8,114 nucleotides of DNA from a bacterium SM23_31 (GTDB lineage Bacteria; SM23-31), in assembly GCA_001304035.1 (NCBI GenBank), contig LJUD01000120.1, positions 1 to 8,114 of the forward strand, in the 5' to 3' direction. Under the pieces are notes generated by a model. The model was not told the origin of the DNA. It worked only from the letters and a program-made list of their open reading frames with translations, and made no database searches. Both the position numbers and the translations under genes were made by a program. Below, in pieces: positions 1-6,285 of the stretch (position 1 is the first letter of the stretch; each line of letters begins with the position of its first letter).

Positions 1-621
1 AAAAATACTTCGCTCTACAGCGGCAAAATGAAGAAACAGGTCGCTTCTTCTCTCGTTACAATAATTGACGACGGAACTATTCCAAACGGGAGGGGAACCC
101 TTGTTTTTGACGATGAAGGAACGCCGACCGAACGTACAGTATTGATTGAAAACGGGGTGCTTGTCGGTCTTATGACAGATTTGCAAAATAGCCGCCTGCT
201 CGGGATTAAGCCCACAGGAAACGGGCGAAGGATGTCGTTTCGGGAGTATCCTTTACCAAGAATGACCAATACCTTTATAGATAGGGGAGATACAGAAGAA
301 TCTGATTTAATCGGTGAAGTTAAAAAGGGAATTTATGCAGCACAATTGGGGGGCGGTCAGGTTGATATCACTACCGGAAATTTTGTTTTTGAAGTAAGCG
401 AAGGTTATCTTATTGAAAACGGAGAAATAACATCGCCAATACGGGGCGCAAATTTGATCGGCAATGGACCTGAAGCAATGCAGAAGGTTCTGGGTGTGGG
501 TAACGACTTGAAAATAGAATCGGCTGCCGGTACGTGCGGTAAGGATGGTCAAAATGTCTATGTCGGTGTAGGGCAGCCCGTAATATATATATCGGAGATG
601 ACAATCGGCGGGACCGGATAG
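1..621 (+). CDS. tldD: TldD/PmbA-family metalloprotease, C-terminal part (5' end outside window)
   Basis: The reading frame is open from base 1 and ends at TAG 619-621, giving 206 codons of the C-terminal part of a TldD-type protein. TldD and PmbA (TldE) form a cytoplasmic metalloprotease that cleaves unfolded or modified peptides. Visible family hallmarks are the IIDDGTIP and FDDEGTP stretches near the left edge, the NSRLLG..PTGNGRR segment, the glycine-rich GGGQVDITTGNFVFEVSEGY core, and a CGKDGQ motif whose Cys (codon 179, bases 535-537) matches the metal-ligand cysteine of TldD. The HExxxH zinc motif would lie upstream of the window. The ATG at base 28 is internal, because the nine codons before it (SLYSGK) also fit the family. 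TldD is preferred over PmbA because the CGK Cys is kept. A partner pmbA gene is not in view; the next feature downstream is a tRNA. Confidence 0.93.
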   Translation, partial: KNTSLYSGKMKKQVASSLVTIIDDGTIPNGRGTLVFDDEGTPTERTVLIENGVLVGLMTDLQNSRLLGIKPTGNGRRMSFREYPLPRMTNTFIDRGDTEESDLIGEVKKGIYAAQLGGGQVDITTGNFVFEVSEGYLIENGEITSPIRGANLIGNGPEAMQKVLGVGNDLKIESAAGTCGKDGQNVYVGVGQPVIYISEMTIGGTG

Positions 622-626
622 ACGGG

Positions 627-657
627 TTTACATTATTTATTAGTTCTTTGGTATAAT
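627..657 (+). promoter_or_regulatory. Candidate promoter for tRNA-Arg
   Basis: A perfect -10 box TATAAT lies at 652-657, about 55 bases before the tRNA, with a -35-like TTTACA at 627-632. The 19-base spacer is longer than ideal, so the -35 assignment is uncertain. The gap between the tldD stop and the tRNA is otherwise empty. Confidence 0.45.
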
Positions 658-712
658 TATCGGGAGTCTGAAGCGCTTTTATTGAATATCTTTTTGTTCA
701 TTGAATAATAAA

Positions 713-786
713 GCCCCTGTAGCTCAGAAGGATAGAGCAGAGGTTTCCTAAACCTTTGGTCGCAGGTTCGAGTCCTGCCAGGGGTA
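713..786 (+). tRNA. tRNA-Arg, anticodon CCT
   Basis: A full cloverleaf can be folded by eye. The acceptor stem is 713-719 with 779-785 (last pair G-T) and the discriminator is A786. The D stem is GCTC/GAGC, with GG in the loop. The anticodon stem is GAGGT/ACCTT and its loop TTCCTAA places CCT at 747-749. The variable loop has five bases, and the T stem GCAGG/CCTGC encloses TTCGAGT. The anticodon CCT reads the AGG arginine codon. The 3' CCA is not encoded (ACA follows), so it must be added after transcription. The tRNA separates the housekeeping tldD gene from the mamK-like/feoB block and could be an integration site, but no duplicated tRNA 3' end is visible in the window. Confidence 0.97.
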
Positions 787-794
787 CATTTGAA

Positions 795-819
795 TACAAA
801 TCCGCCTCCGGTGGAAAGA
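795..819 (+). repeat. Small hairpin repeat, copy 1
   Basis: TACAAATCCGC at 795-805 and GGAAAGA at 813-819 recur at 848-873. The copy folds as TCCGCC/GGTGGA (801-806 with 810-815) around a 3-base loop. It follows the tRNA closely and might act as its terminator, but there is no T-run after it. Confidence 0.55.
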
Positions 820-847
820 AATCATTGCTATAAAAATATCTTTTGAT

Positions 848-873
848 TACAAATCCGCATTCAGCGGGAAAGA
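848..873 (+). repeat. Small hairpin repeat, copy 2, in the mamK-like leader
   Basis: This is the second copy of the 795-819 element. The outer parts are identical, but the middle is changed and still folds (CCGC 855-858 with GCGG 864-867, loop ATTCA). Sequence differences that keep the stem suggest the structure matters. It lies directly before the ribosome binding site of the next gene. Confidence 0.55.
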
Positions 874-875
874 GT

Positions 876-880
876 GGGAG
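876..880 (+). promoter_or_regulatory. Ribosome binding site that sets the mamK-like start
   Basis: GGGAG ends seven bases before ATG 888. It supports this ATG over an in-frame TTG at 843, which lies in front of the hairpin repeat and has no such site. Confidence 0.6.
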
Positions 881-887
881 TCGGTTT

Positions 888-1979
888 ATGACAAATAAAG
901 ATAAAAATGTAGAAAACAAAGATGTACGTAAGCAGCAAGAGACAGAAAACATTTTTGTTGGTATTGACCTCGGCACTTCACAAAGCGCCGTTGCAACAAG
1001 TACAGGAAAACTTATGAATATTACAAGCGTTGTAGGTTTTCCAAAAGATTTTGTCTCAAAAAAATTATTGAGAAAACCTATGTTGATTGGAGATGATTGT
1101 TTTAACTATCGTATGTCGTTGAATTTATTTTATCCTCTGGATAAGGGTGTAATCGATCCGCATCGTGATCAGAAGGATTCAGTAAAACAAAAAGAAGCAA
1201 TAATCGGATTTTTAAAATATTTAGCTTCACTGATTGATAAAAAGAAAAACCAAAAAATTTATGCTGTTGTGGGGGCTCCGGCTAGAGCTACTGCGGACGA
1301 CAAACAGGCAGTTACCTATGCGTTTGATGGCTTGGTTGACAGTATTTTGGTTGTTTCTGAACCATTTTTAGTTGCTTACGGTCAGGGAATATATGGATTT
1401 GCTGTTATTGTGGATATTGGCGCAGGCACGATTAATATCTGCCGCATGCACGGCTCAATTCCGGAAGAAGAAGACCAGCAAACGTTGTATAAAGCAGGTA
1501 ACCATATTGACAAAGTTTTTTATGATTCTTTCAAAGCGAAAGTTCCTAATGCCAGAATTACGGTTCATTCAATGAGAAAAATTAAAGAACAGTATGCCTC
1601 AGTTGGGAAAAAACCCAAAAAGGCTTTTGTCGAATCCCTTATTAGTGGGAAAAAGCTGCAATTTGATGTAACGAATGAACTGCACGAGGCGTGTAATATG
1701 ATCTTGCCCGATATGATAAAAACTCTGAAAGAGTTAATTTCACAATTTGATCTGGAATATCAGCAATCTCTGCGGGAAAATATCATACTTGCCGGATGCG
1801 GAAGCAGAATAGAAGGTTTAGAATCCATTATAGAACAAGAACTATCGGAATTAGGGAGTATAAAGGTAAATATGGTTGATGATCCTGTATTCGCATGTGC
1901 TATTGGCGGGCTAAAATTAGCGCAGGATTTGCCCATCGAGGAATGGGAAAAAATACAGGAAAAGGGTGTTTTTGAGTAA
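888..1979 (+). CDS. mamK: MamK-type actin-like ATPase
   Basis: This 363-residue protein has the actin/Hsp70/MreB ATPase fold and matches the MamK family closely. MamK forms cytoplasmic filaments that align magnetosomes in magnetotactic bacteria. Visible motifs are phosphate-1 GIDLGTSQSAV (25-35), the SVVGFPKD segment (47-54), YPLDKGVI (82-89), connect-type VVGAPARA (127-134), VVSEPF with E158, phosphate-2 VDIGAGT with D176, and the adenosine motif LAGCGSR (301-307). E158 and D176 line up, from memory, with the MamK E143 and D161 residues needed for filament turnover. Where Magnetospirillum MamK has GAGTTDIC, this protein has GAGTINIC, so the second acidic residue is replaced by Asn. The first ~20 residues are charged and variable. 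ATG 888 is chosen for its Shine-Dalgarno site. A small coiled-coil gene follows after 51 bases and feoB after that, on the same strand. MreB or Hsp70 is less likely because MamK-specific blocks are kept throughout. Family placement is strong; a role in magnetosomes is inference. Confidence 0.86.
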   Translation: MTNKDKNVENKDVRKQQETENIFVGIDLGTSQSAVATSTGKLMNITSVVGFPKDFVSKKLLRKPMLIGDDCFNYRMSLNLFYPLDKGVIDPHRDQKDSVKQKEAIIGFLKYLASLIDKKKNQKIYAVVGAPARATADDKQAVTYAFDGLVDSILVVSEPFLVAYGQGIYGFAVIVDIGAGTINICRMHGSIPEEEDQQTLYKAGNHIDKVFYDSFKAKVPNARITVHSMRKIKEQYASVGKKPKKAFVESLISGKKLQFDVTNELHEACNMILPDMIKTLKELISQFDLEYQQSLRENIILAGCGSRIEGLESIIEQELSELGSIKVNMVDDPVFACAIGGLKLAQDLPIEEWEKIQEKGVFE

Positions 1980-2030
1980 TATACACCTGCGTTAAGAATA
2001 TTTTTATATATAACCGTTGATTATTATACT

Positions 2031-2246
2031 ATGGAACAAATCATGTTAATTGCCTGGGATGCTCTGGAAGAAAATATATCTGCCTTAGCAGGTAAAGTAT
2101 ATTATTATCGAAATGAGAACTATGAATTACGCAAACGCATTGCCCTTCTTGAGAAAGAAAATACTCAATTGCGGGATAAACGAAATTTTACCGTTGCACG
2201 GCTTAAAGAATTAATGCGGAAATTCGAGGAAGCAGGGATCGAGTAA
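2031..2246 (+). CDS. Small coiled-coil protein, ZapB-like
   Basis: The 71-residue product is acidic-basic patterned and almost wholly predicted coiled coil. It shows heptad-like L/I spacing (LEENISALAGKV, then ELRKRIALLEKENTQLRDKR) and the LEKENxxLRDK...RLKELMRKFEE ending typical of short ZapB-type or ZapA-associated helper proteins. Such proteins bundle or tether cell-division filaments, but no zapA or ftsZ is near, so that function is not claimed. It has no signal peptide or membrane segment and is probably cytoplasmic. The location, 51 bases after the mamK-like gene and 102 bases before feoB, suggests it could be a filament partner of the actin. Neither ATG 2031 nor the alternative ATG 2043 has a clear Shine-Dalgarno site; 2031 gives the longest helix. 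Confidence 0.75.
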   Translation: MEQIMLIAWDALEENISALAGKVYYYRNENYELRKRIALLEKENTQLRDKRNFTVARLKELMRKFEEAGIE

Positions 2247-2270
2247 GTTTACATAATACATGTATCTGTA

Positions 2271-2292
2271 GAGACGCATAGCGATGCGTCCC
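2271..2292. repeat. Palindromic hairpin between the coiled-coil gene and feoB
   Basis: GACGCAT (2273-2279) and ATGCGTC (2284-2290) form a perfect 7-bp stem around AGCG. One mismatch lies outside the stem, followed by a further G-C pair (2271 with 2292). The context GTAGAGACGCAT... resembles dispersed palindromic repeats seen between genes in many environmental genomes. No T-run follows, so it is not a convincing terminator; it may attenuate or stabilise transcript ends ahead of feoB. Confidence 0.65.
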
Positions 2293-2348
2293 TGTTGTCA
2301 TGTAGTGTTGCATAAACAGAGAAATAAATATAGAAACATAAACAGATT

Positions 2349-4481
2349 ATGCCAGATGAGGCGACTTCTTTAATTACCCCTAAAAAAAACTCTTCTATAA
2401 TCCTCGTTGGAAATTCCAATGTTGGGAAAAGTGTTATTTTTGGATATCTAACCGGCAAATACGTAACCGTTGCTAATTATCCGGGTACCACGGTTGCGCT
2501 GAGCTACGGGAAAATAAACTTAGCTAATACTGCAATAACCATTACCGATACACCGGGAACAAACAGCTTTATACCTCAATCTGAAGATGAAAAAGTAACG
2601 CGGGACGTATTGCTTACCGGTGAATATGGTACTGTACTGCAAATTGCCGATTCAAAAAATCTTCGGCGCGGTCTATATATAACGCTTCAGCTTGCGGAGA
2701 TGGGGCTTCCGTGCATTCTGGTACTCAATATGGCGGACGAAACACAATCACGCGGAATTTCTATCGATGTAAAAAAATTAGAAAAGGCTTTAGGCATACC
2801 TGTAATTTCAACAACTGCAACCCAGCGTAAGGGGCTGCCGCAGGTTAAAAAGAAGCTGCAGAATGCCAGCGTGCCTTTTTATACATTTAAATATCCTTAT
2901 GTTATTGAAGAAGGAATAAGCCGGATTGAAAAATTGCTGCCGGAAATCCCGATAGCCAAAAGGTCTTTGTCTTTGATGCTTCTTGCCGGTGATACAACTC
3001 TGACAGAATGGTTAACTGAATTAATTTCAATAGATGAAATTGATGAAATTAACGGCAATATAAAACGCATTCAAAAACAGATACGTTCCCCGCTGCAATC
3101 CGTAATTGCAGAAACCCGGCTGGGTCAGGTCGATAAGTTAATGGATGAAGTATATACTGTTAACCAGGTTGAACACCTGCCGATGTCAACAGAGATTGGA
3201 AAATTGGCGATGCACCCTGTATGGGGTATTCCTGCTGTTCTGCTGGTGCTGTATATAGCGTATTGGTTTGTTGGCTTGTTTGGAGCCGGGACGGTTGTCG
3301 ACTTTTTTAAAACCGTTCTCTTCGGACAATACATTAATCCTCTTGCAATTCATTTGTTTGACTGGATATTACCGTTTGAACACGTACATACAATTGATAC
3401 AATCAACTGGAGCTTTGCATTCCCATTAACGTCTTCCCATGAAATTGATACCGGTCTGGTGTTTTCGCGGGAGGTAATTACAACGAAATATATAATACCG
3501 GATGGAACAACTCTTAGTTTTTTCCAGGAGGTTCTGAAAAATGTGCATGATTTTATGGTCGGTGAATACGGTGTAATAACCATGGCTCTTACCTATAGTT
3601 TCGCCATTGTTTTTCCGATTGTCGGTACGTTTTTTTTACTTTTCAGCATACTCGAGGACTCCGGTTACCTCCCGCGCCTTGCCGTAATGCTGAATAAGGT
3701 ATTTAAATTTATGGGCTTAAACGGTAAAGCTGTTCTTCCCATGATTCTTGGATTAGGATGCGATACGATGGCAACCATGACAGCAAGAATTATGGAAAGC
3801 CGCAAGGAAAGAGTATTGGTTACGCTTCTCTTAGCGCTTGGTATTCCATGCTCTGCTCAGTTGGGTGTATTGTTGGGTATGATAGGTGGAATTTCTTTCA
3901 CTGCTACGCTGATATGGTTGAGTATTGTTGTTGGAGTTTTGGTTTCAGTGGGATTCATAGCTTCGAAAGTACTGCCCGGTGAATCCTCGCCATTTATATT
4001 GGAATTGCCGCCGATACGTAAGCCTCAACTTGGAAATATCATCATCAAGACTATCGCAAGAATGGAATGGTATTTCAGGGAAGTTATACCGCTTTTTATA
4101 CTCGGCACTGTATTGCTTTTCTTTCTCGATTTAACAAGAGTGCTGGAAATTATTCGTGATTTCACCAGCCCGCTGATAGTGTCTTTTCTGGGTTTGCCAT
4201 CCGAGGTTACGGAGGCATTCTTAGTTGGATTTTTAAGACGCGATTATGGCGCGGTGTATCTTTTCGATGCCGCAGCTAATGGTTTATTAAATCCAAATCA
4301 AATTTTAATTTCCATGATAACGATAACACTGTTTGTGCCTTGTATCGCAAACGTTTTTATCATTATTAAAGAACTCGGTCTTAAAACCGCAGTAAGAATG
4401 GTTGCCTTTATCTTTCCTTTTGCTTTTCTAATCAGCGGTATAGTTAATCTTATCCTCAATTTATTTAATATTCGTCTTTAA
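2349..4481 (+). CDS. feoB: Ferrous iron transporter FeoB
   Basis: This 710-residue protein is a complete FeoB, the inner-membrane Fe(II) importer with an N-terminal cytoplasmic G domain. The G domain shows G1 GNSNVGKS (21-28), switch I NYPGTTV (43-49), G3 DTPG (67-70), G4 NMAD (127-130) and a G5-like ISTTATQ region (153-159). A helical linker follows, and the membrane domain begins near residue 285. The Gate regions keep the three family cysteines: GLGCDTMAT (C471), PCSAQL (C501) and VPCIANV (C665), along with LEDSGYLPRLA and FLRRDYGA. This wording marks the subtype common in Desulfobacterota, Nitrospirota and similar groups rather than the E. coli GCxVPA type. Between I329-N330-P331 and the GEYG at 405-408 there are about 74 residues, where I recall only some 20-30 in relatives, suggesting an extra periplasmic loop. 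No feoA lies on either side. The start lacks a clear Shine-Dalgarno site, but it is the only reasonable one ahead of G1. Confidence 0.96.
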   Translation: MPDEATSLITPKKNSSIILVGNSNVGKSVIFGYLTGKYVTVANYPGTTVALSYGKINLANTAITITDTPGTNSFIPQSEDEKVTRDVLLTGEYGTVLQIADSKNLRRGLYITLQLAEMGLPCILVLNMADETQSRGISIDVKKLEKALGIPVISTTATQRKGLPQVKKKLQNASVPFYTFKYPYVIEEGISRIEKLLPEIPIAKRSLSLMLLAGDTTLTEWLTELISIDEIDEINGNIKRIQKQIRSPLQSVIAETRLGQVDKLMDEVYTVNQVEHLPMSTEIGKLAMHPVWGIPAVLLVLYIAYWFVGLFGAGTVVDFFKTVLFGQYINPLAIHLFDWILPFEHVHTIDTINWSFAFPLTSSHEIDTGLVFSREVITTKYIIPDGTTLSFFQEVLKNVHDFMVGEYGVITMALTYSFAIVFPIVGTFFLLFSILEDSGYLPRLAVMLNKVFKFMGLNGKAVLPMILGLGCDTMATMTARIMESRKERVLVTLLLALGIPCSAQLGVLLGMIGGISFTATLIWLSIVVGVLVSVGFIASKVLPGESSPFILELPPIRKPQLGNIIIKTIARMEWYFREVIPLFILGTVLLFFLDLTRVLEIIRDFTSPLIVSFLGLPSEVTEAFLVGFLRRDYGAVYLFDAAANGLLNPNQILISMITITLFVPCIANVFIIIKELGLKTAVRMVAFIFPFAFLISGIVNLILNLFNIRL

Positions 4482-4526
4482 TACCCGAATAATTCATAGG
4501 CTATTATATAAAAAGTGCGGCACCAA

Positions 4527-4545
4527 AATCCCGCTGTGCGGGATT
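4527..4545 (+). terminator. Hairpin after feoB, possible terminator or palindromic repeat
   Basis: AATCCCGC (4527-4534) and GCGGGATT (4538-4545) form a perfect 8-bp stem with a TGT loop, 45 bases after the feoB stop. The bases after it (AAATGTTTCG) contain only a weak T stretch, so intrinsic termination is uncertain. Its AATCCCG/CGGGATT arms resemble the palindrome at 6182-6201, so it may instead be a member of the same repeat family. Confidence 0.5.
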
Positions 4546-4561
4546 AAATGTTTCGTTGAAG

Positions 4562-4584
4562 CAGGCAGGTTGGCACACCTCCTG
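4562..4584. repeat. Second hairpin downstream of feoB
   Basis: CAGG-C-AGGT (4562-4570) pairs with ACCTCCTG (4577-4584), with one bulged C and a 6-base loop. It sits 16 bases after the 4527-4545 hairpin. The remaining intergenic bases up to 4640 show no gene. Confidence 0.4.
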
Positions 4585-4642
4585 AAACTGCGGAATTTTA
4601 GAGTGTTTCGTGGATTTCGCTAAATACCCGATAGTCTAAATT

Positions 4643-4671
4643 TTTCAAGAGTTAATAAATACAATTATAAT
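4643..4671 (+). promoter_or_regulatory. Candidate promoter for the first propeller gene
   Basis: A perfect -10 TATAAT lies at 4666-4671. A weak -35-like TTTCAA is placed 17 bases upstream (4643-4648). It would give a leader of about 90 bases before ATG 4767. Lying after the feoB hairpins, it suggests that the propeller gene is transcribed separately from feoB. Confidence 0.45.
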
Positions 4672-4753
4672 GTCGCAGTACTTTTTTTCTGATATTGTCA
4701 AAAATGCTTGCTTCATGCTTAAAAAATGATGATATTACGGACACATACCAATC

Positions 4754-4761
4754 AAAGGAGG
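4754..4761 (+). promoter_or_regulatory. Strong ribosome binding site that sets the propeller start
   Basis: AAAGGAGG lies five bases before ATG 4767. It selects this start over the in-frame TTG 4695 and ATG 4704, which would bury the signal sequence. Confidence 0.85.
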
Positions 4762-4766
4762 CTATT

Positions 4767-5960
4767 ATGAAGAATCGGCTTTACTTCCTGAAGTGTATTC
4801 CGATTATTTGCCTGTCTTTTTTTCTTCTGTTTTTTTACTGCAGTTCTGATGTAGACGTTCAGACTTTGGAAATGCAGCCGTTAACAGACGTGCTGACTTT
4901 AGAACTTTCATTCGGGGATGAGAGTACTATTTCAAAAGAGGAATATCTTCTTGCGAAACCAAGGAGTATAGCAGTGAATGATTCAGGGGATATTTTTGTT
5001 CTTGATGAAGACCGTGTGAAAGTTTTTTATTCTAACGGCAAAGAGAAAGCAATCATTGGTCGCCCTGGTCCGGGTCCGGGCGAATTTCAAAATCCAACTA
5101 ATATAATAATAGGCAAATCGGGTTATTTATTGGTAACGGAGATGTCTGACAAATTTAATATTTTCTCCCCGGATTATAAATTTGTTAGATGGATAAATAT
5201 AAAACAGCATCCTCCCTATAGACAAATAATGAAAAAAAATGACTGGTCATCATCTAGAGCATATTATGTTTATTCATATGATGACAATACTCGTGTTATA
5301 TATTTCAGGACCCACAAGAGTAACGCAGATGGGAATTTTGAAAGTGGTTCTGCTTTAATTTATGAAACACCTGATACTGTGCATACATTAGTATATTCTC
5401 CTGCGGCGGGTCAAATATTTGCAGACAATAGGAGCGAAACTGTGCCATATCAAGGCGATTTTTTATTTGGAATACTGAATAAAAATAGAATTGTTTTTAC
5501 TGATACGGCTATCGACAAGTATTCAGAAGACGATAAATCATATTATATATTACACATAATATCATTAGATGACTTAAAATCAACTGAAATTTCATTGACC
5601 TATAAAAAAGTAGAATTACCGGAATCAAGAAGAGAGGTGCCAGGTTTTGTATATTTCAGGAGCAAAGCTATTGGAGATAAGTATACAGAGATAATAAGTA
5701 ATACCAAATATTGGCCTCCGATAAGGAAAGTAATTACCGATAGAAACTTTATTTTCATATATACTTATCAAAAAAATGACGAAGGAGAATATTTTATAAA
5801 TATATTTGATATTGATAAAAATAAGCATATTTGTTCAGTCTATATGCCTGTTATTCCAAATATTATTAAAAACGGATACTTATACAGAATAGGGGAAAAT
5901 GAGGAAGGTTTTTATGTAATCGAAAAATACAAAATCGCCCCGGCAGTGTATGGGAAGTGA
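4767..5960 (+). CDS. Secreted six-bladed beta-propeller protein, probable lipoprotein
   Basis: The 397-residue product begins with a basic end (MKNR) and a hydrophobic stretch (residues 11-24) ending in FFYC-SSD. This looks like an export signal with Cys25 as a possible lipid anchor, although the lipobox (FFYC) is non-canonical. Residues ~59-135 carry propeller blade signatures: SIAVNDSGDIFVLDED, a VKVFYSNGK strand pair, and the GRPGPGPGEFQNP motif typical of NHL-like six-bladed beta-propellers. The rest is rich in short beta strands and aromatic residues. Such proteins sit in the periplasm or on the cell surface and are thought to bind ligands or partners; no catalytic residue can be named. 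The gene downstream at 7056 is a paralog with the same motif, and a relict of a third copy's C terminus lies at 6936-6986. Base composition is more AT-rich in the second half. Substrate unknown. Confidence 0.83.
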   Translation: MKNRLYFLKCIPIICLSFFLLFFYCSSDVDVQTLEMQPLTDVLTLELSFGDESTISKEEYLLAKPRSIAVNDSGDIFVLDEDRVKVFYSNGKEKAIIGRPGPGPGEFQNPTNIIIGKSGYLLVTEMSDKFNIFSPDYKFVRWINIKQHPPYRQIMKKNDWSSSRAYYVYSYDDNTRVIYFRTHKSNADGNFESGSALIYETPDTVHTLVYSPAAGQIFADNRSETVPYQGDFLFGILNKNRIVFTDTAIDKYSEDDKSYYILHIISLDDLKSTEISLTYKKVELPESRREVPGFVYFRSKAIGDKYTEIISNTKYWPPIRKVITDRNFIFIYTYQKNDEGEYFINIFDIDKNKHICSVYMPVIPNIIKNGYLYRIGENEEGFYVIEKYKIAPAVYGK

Positions 5961-6004
5961 TGGTATAAAAAATCAACGGTTTATTTGTTCGAATTGGTCT
6001 ATAA

Positions 6005-6039
6005 GGGCAGTTCCCCGAAGGGACAAGCGCGAACTGCCC
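6005..6039. repeat. Long hairpin repeat (GGGCAGTTC/GAACTGCCC)
   Basis: GGGCAGTTC (6005-6013) and GAACTGCCC (6031-6039) are perfect 9-bp arms around a 17-base loop, which itself has TCCC/GGGA complementarity. The form resembles dispersed intergenic palindromic repeats. It lies 44 bases after the propeller stop and has no T-run immediately behind it. A reading frame of 80 codons (5985-6227) crosses this and the next repeats but has no protein character. Confidence 0.7.
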
Positions 6040-6111
6040 CTACTTTTGCAAATTTTAAATTTATACTATTTATTTATCAAAAAATGACAAAGAGGTTTGC
6101 GATGCCTCATT

Positions 6112-6135
6112 GCCGCCCCGAGTACTCGGGGCGGC
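6112..6135. repeat. Perfect 24-base GC-rich palindrome (REP-like)
   Basis: GCCGCCCCGAGT (6112-6123) is followed directly by its exact reverse complement (6124-6135), making a perfect palindrome far more GC-rich than its surroundings. It is flanked on the right by TACC, so that GCGGCTACC (6131-6139) is the inverted match of GGTAGCCGC (6173-6181). Confidence 0.85.
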
Positions 6136-6181
6136 TACCATTTATATTTATTACCTTTATTAAAACACCCAAGGTAGCCGC
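6131..6181. repeat. Inverted repeat linking two palindromes (BIME- or MITE-like unit)
   Basis: GCGGCTACC (6131-6139) and GGTAGCCGC (6173-6181) are perfect 9-bp inverted arms, 33 bases apart. The left arm grows out of the 6112-6135 palindrome and the right arm leads into the 6182-6201 palindrome. The whole 6112-6201 stretch is therefore an inverted pair of REP-like units with an AT-rich spacer. Confidence 0.75.
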
Positions 6182-6201
6182 AATCCCGAAGCTTCGAGAT
6201 T
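6182..6201. repeat. Near-perfect 20-base palindrome
   Basis: Ten-base arms AATCCCGAAG and CTTCGAGATT pair with a single C-A mismatch (6186 with 6197). The arm start AATCCCG also occurs in the hairpin after feoB (4527-4545), suggesting one repeat family. Confidence 0.7.
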
Positions 6202-6256
6202 ACGTTAAATATTTACAAGAGTTTTGATTAGTATTATCCGTAAAAATTAATTTTTA

Positions 6257-6285
6257 TTGACTTTTTTGATCGAATGTCGTATTGT
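6257..6285 (+). promoter_or_regulatory. Promoter of the vapBC operon
   Basis: TTGACT at 6257-6262 and TATTGT at 6280-6285 are separated by an ideal 17 bases. Transcription would begin near 6292, giving a short leader before ATG 6318 and its AAAGGG site (6304-6309). Confidence 0.65.

Noticed and set aside
843..887. A 15-codon N-terminal extension of the MamK-like protein from TTG 843
   Set aside because: It covers the hairpin repeat, and ATG 888 has a well-placed GGGAG site; MamK homologs do not need the extension.
698..976. A minus-strand reading frame over the tRNA
   Set aside because: It is antisense to a clear tRNA-Arg and the start of the actin gene; such false frames over tRNA genes are common.
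2025..2030. TATACT directly before ATG 2031 as a promoter for a leaderless coiled-coil gene
   Set aside because: No matching -35 element is visible and the region is simply AT-rich; an internal promoter is possible but not supported.
4695..4766. An N-terminal extension of the propeller protein from TTG 4695 or ATG 4704
   Set aside because: AAAGGAGG is placed five bases before ATG 4767 and the protein from there starts with an export signal.
5985..6227. An 80-codon reading frame on the + strand
   Set aside because: It runs across three palindromic repeats, has a non-protein-like composition and no ribosome site; the repeats explain the open frame.
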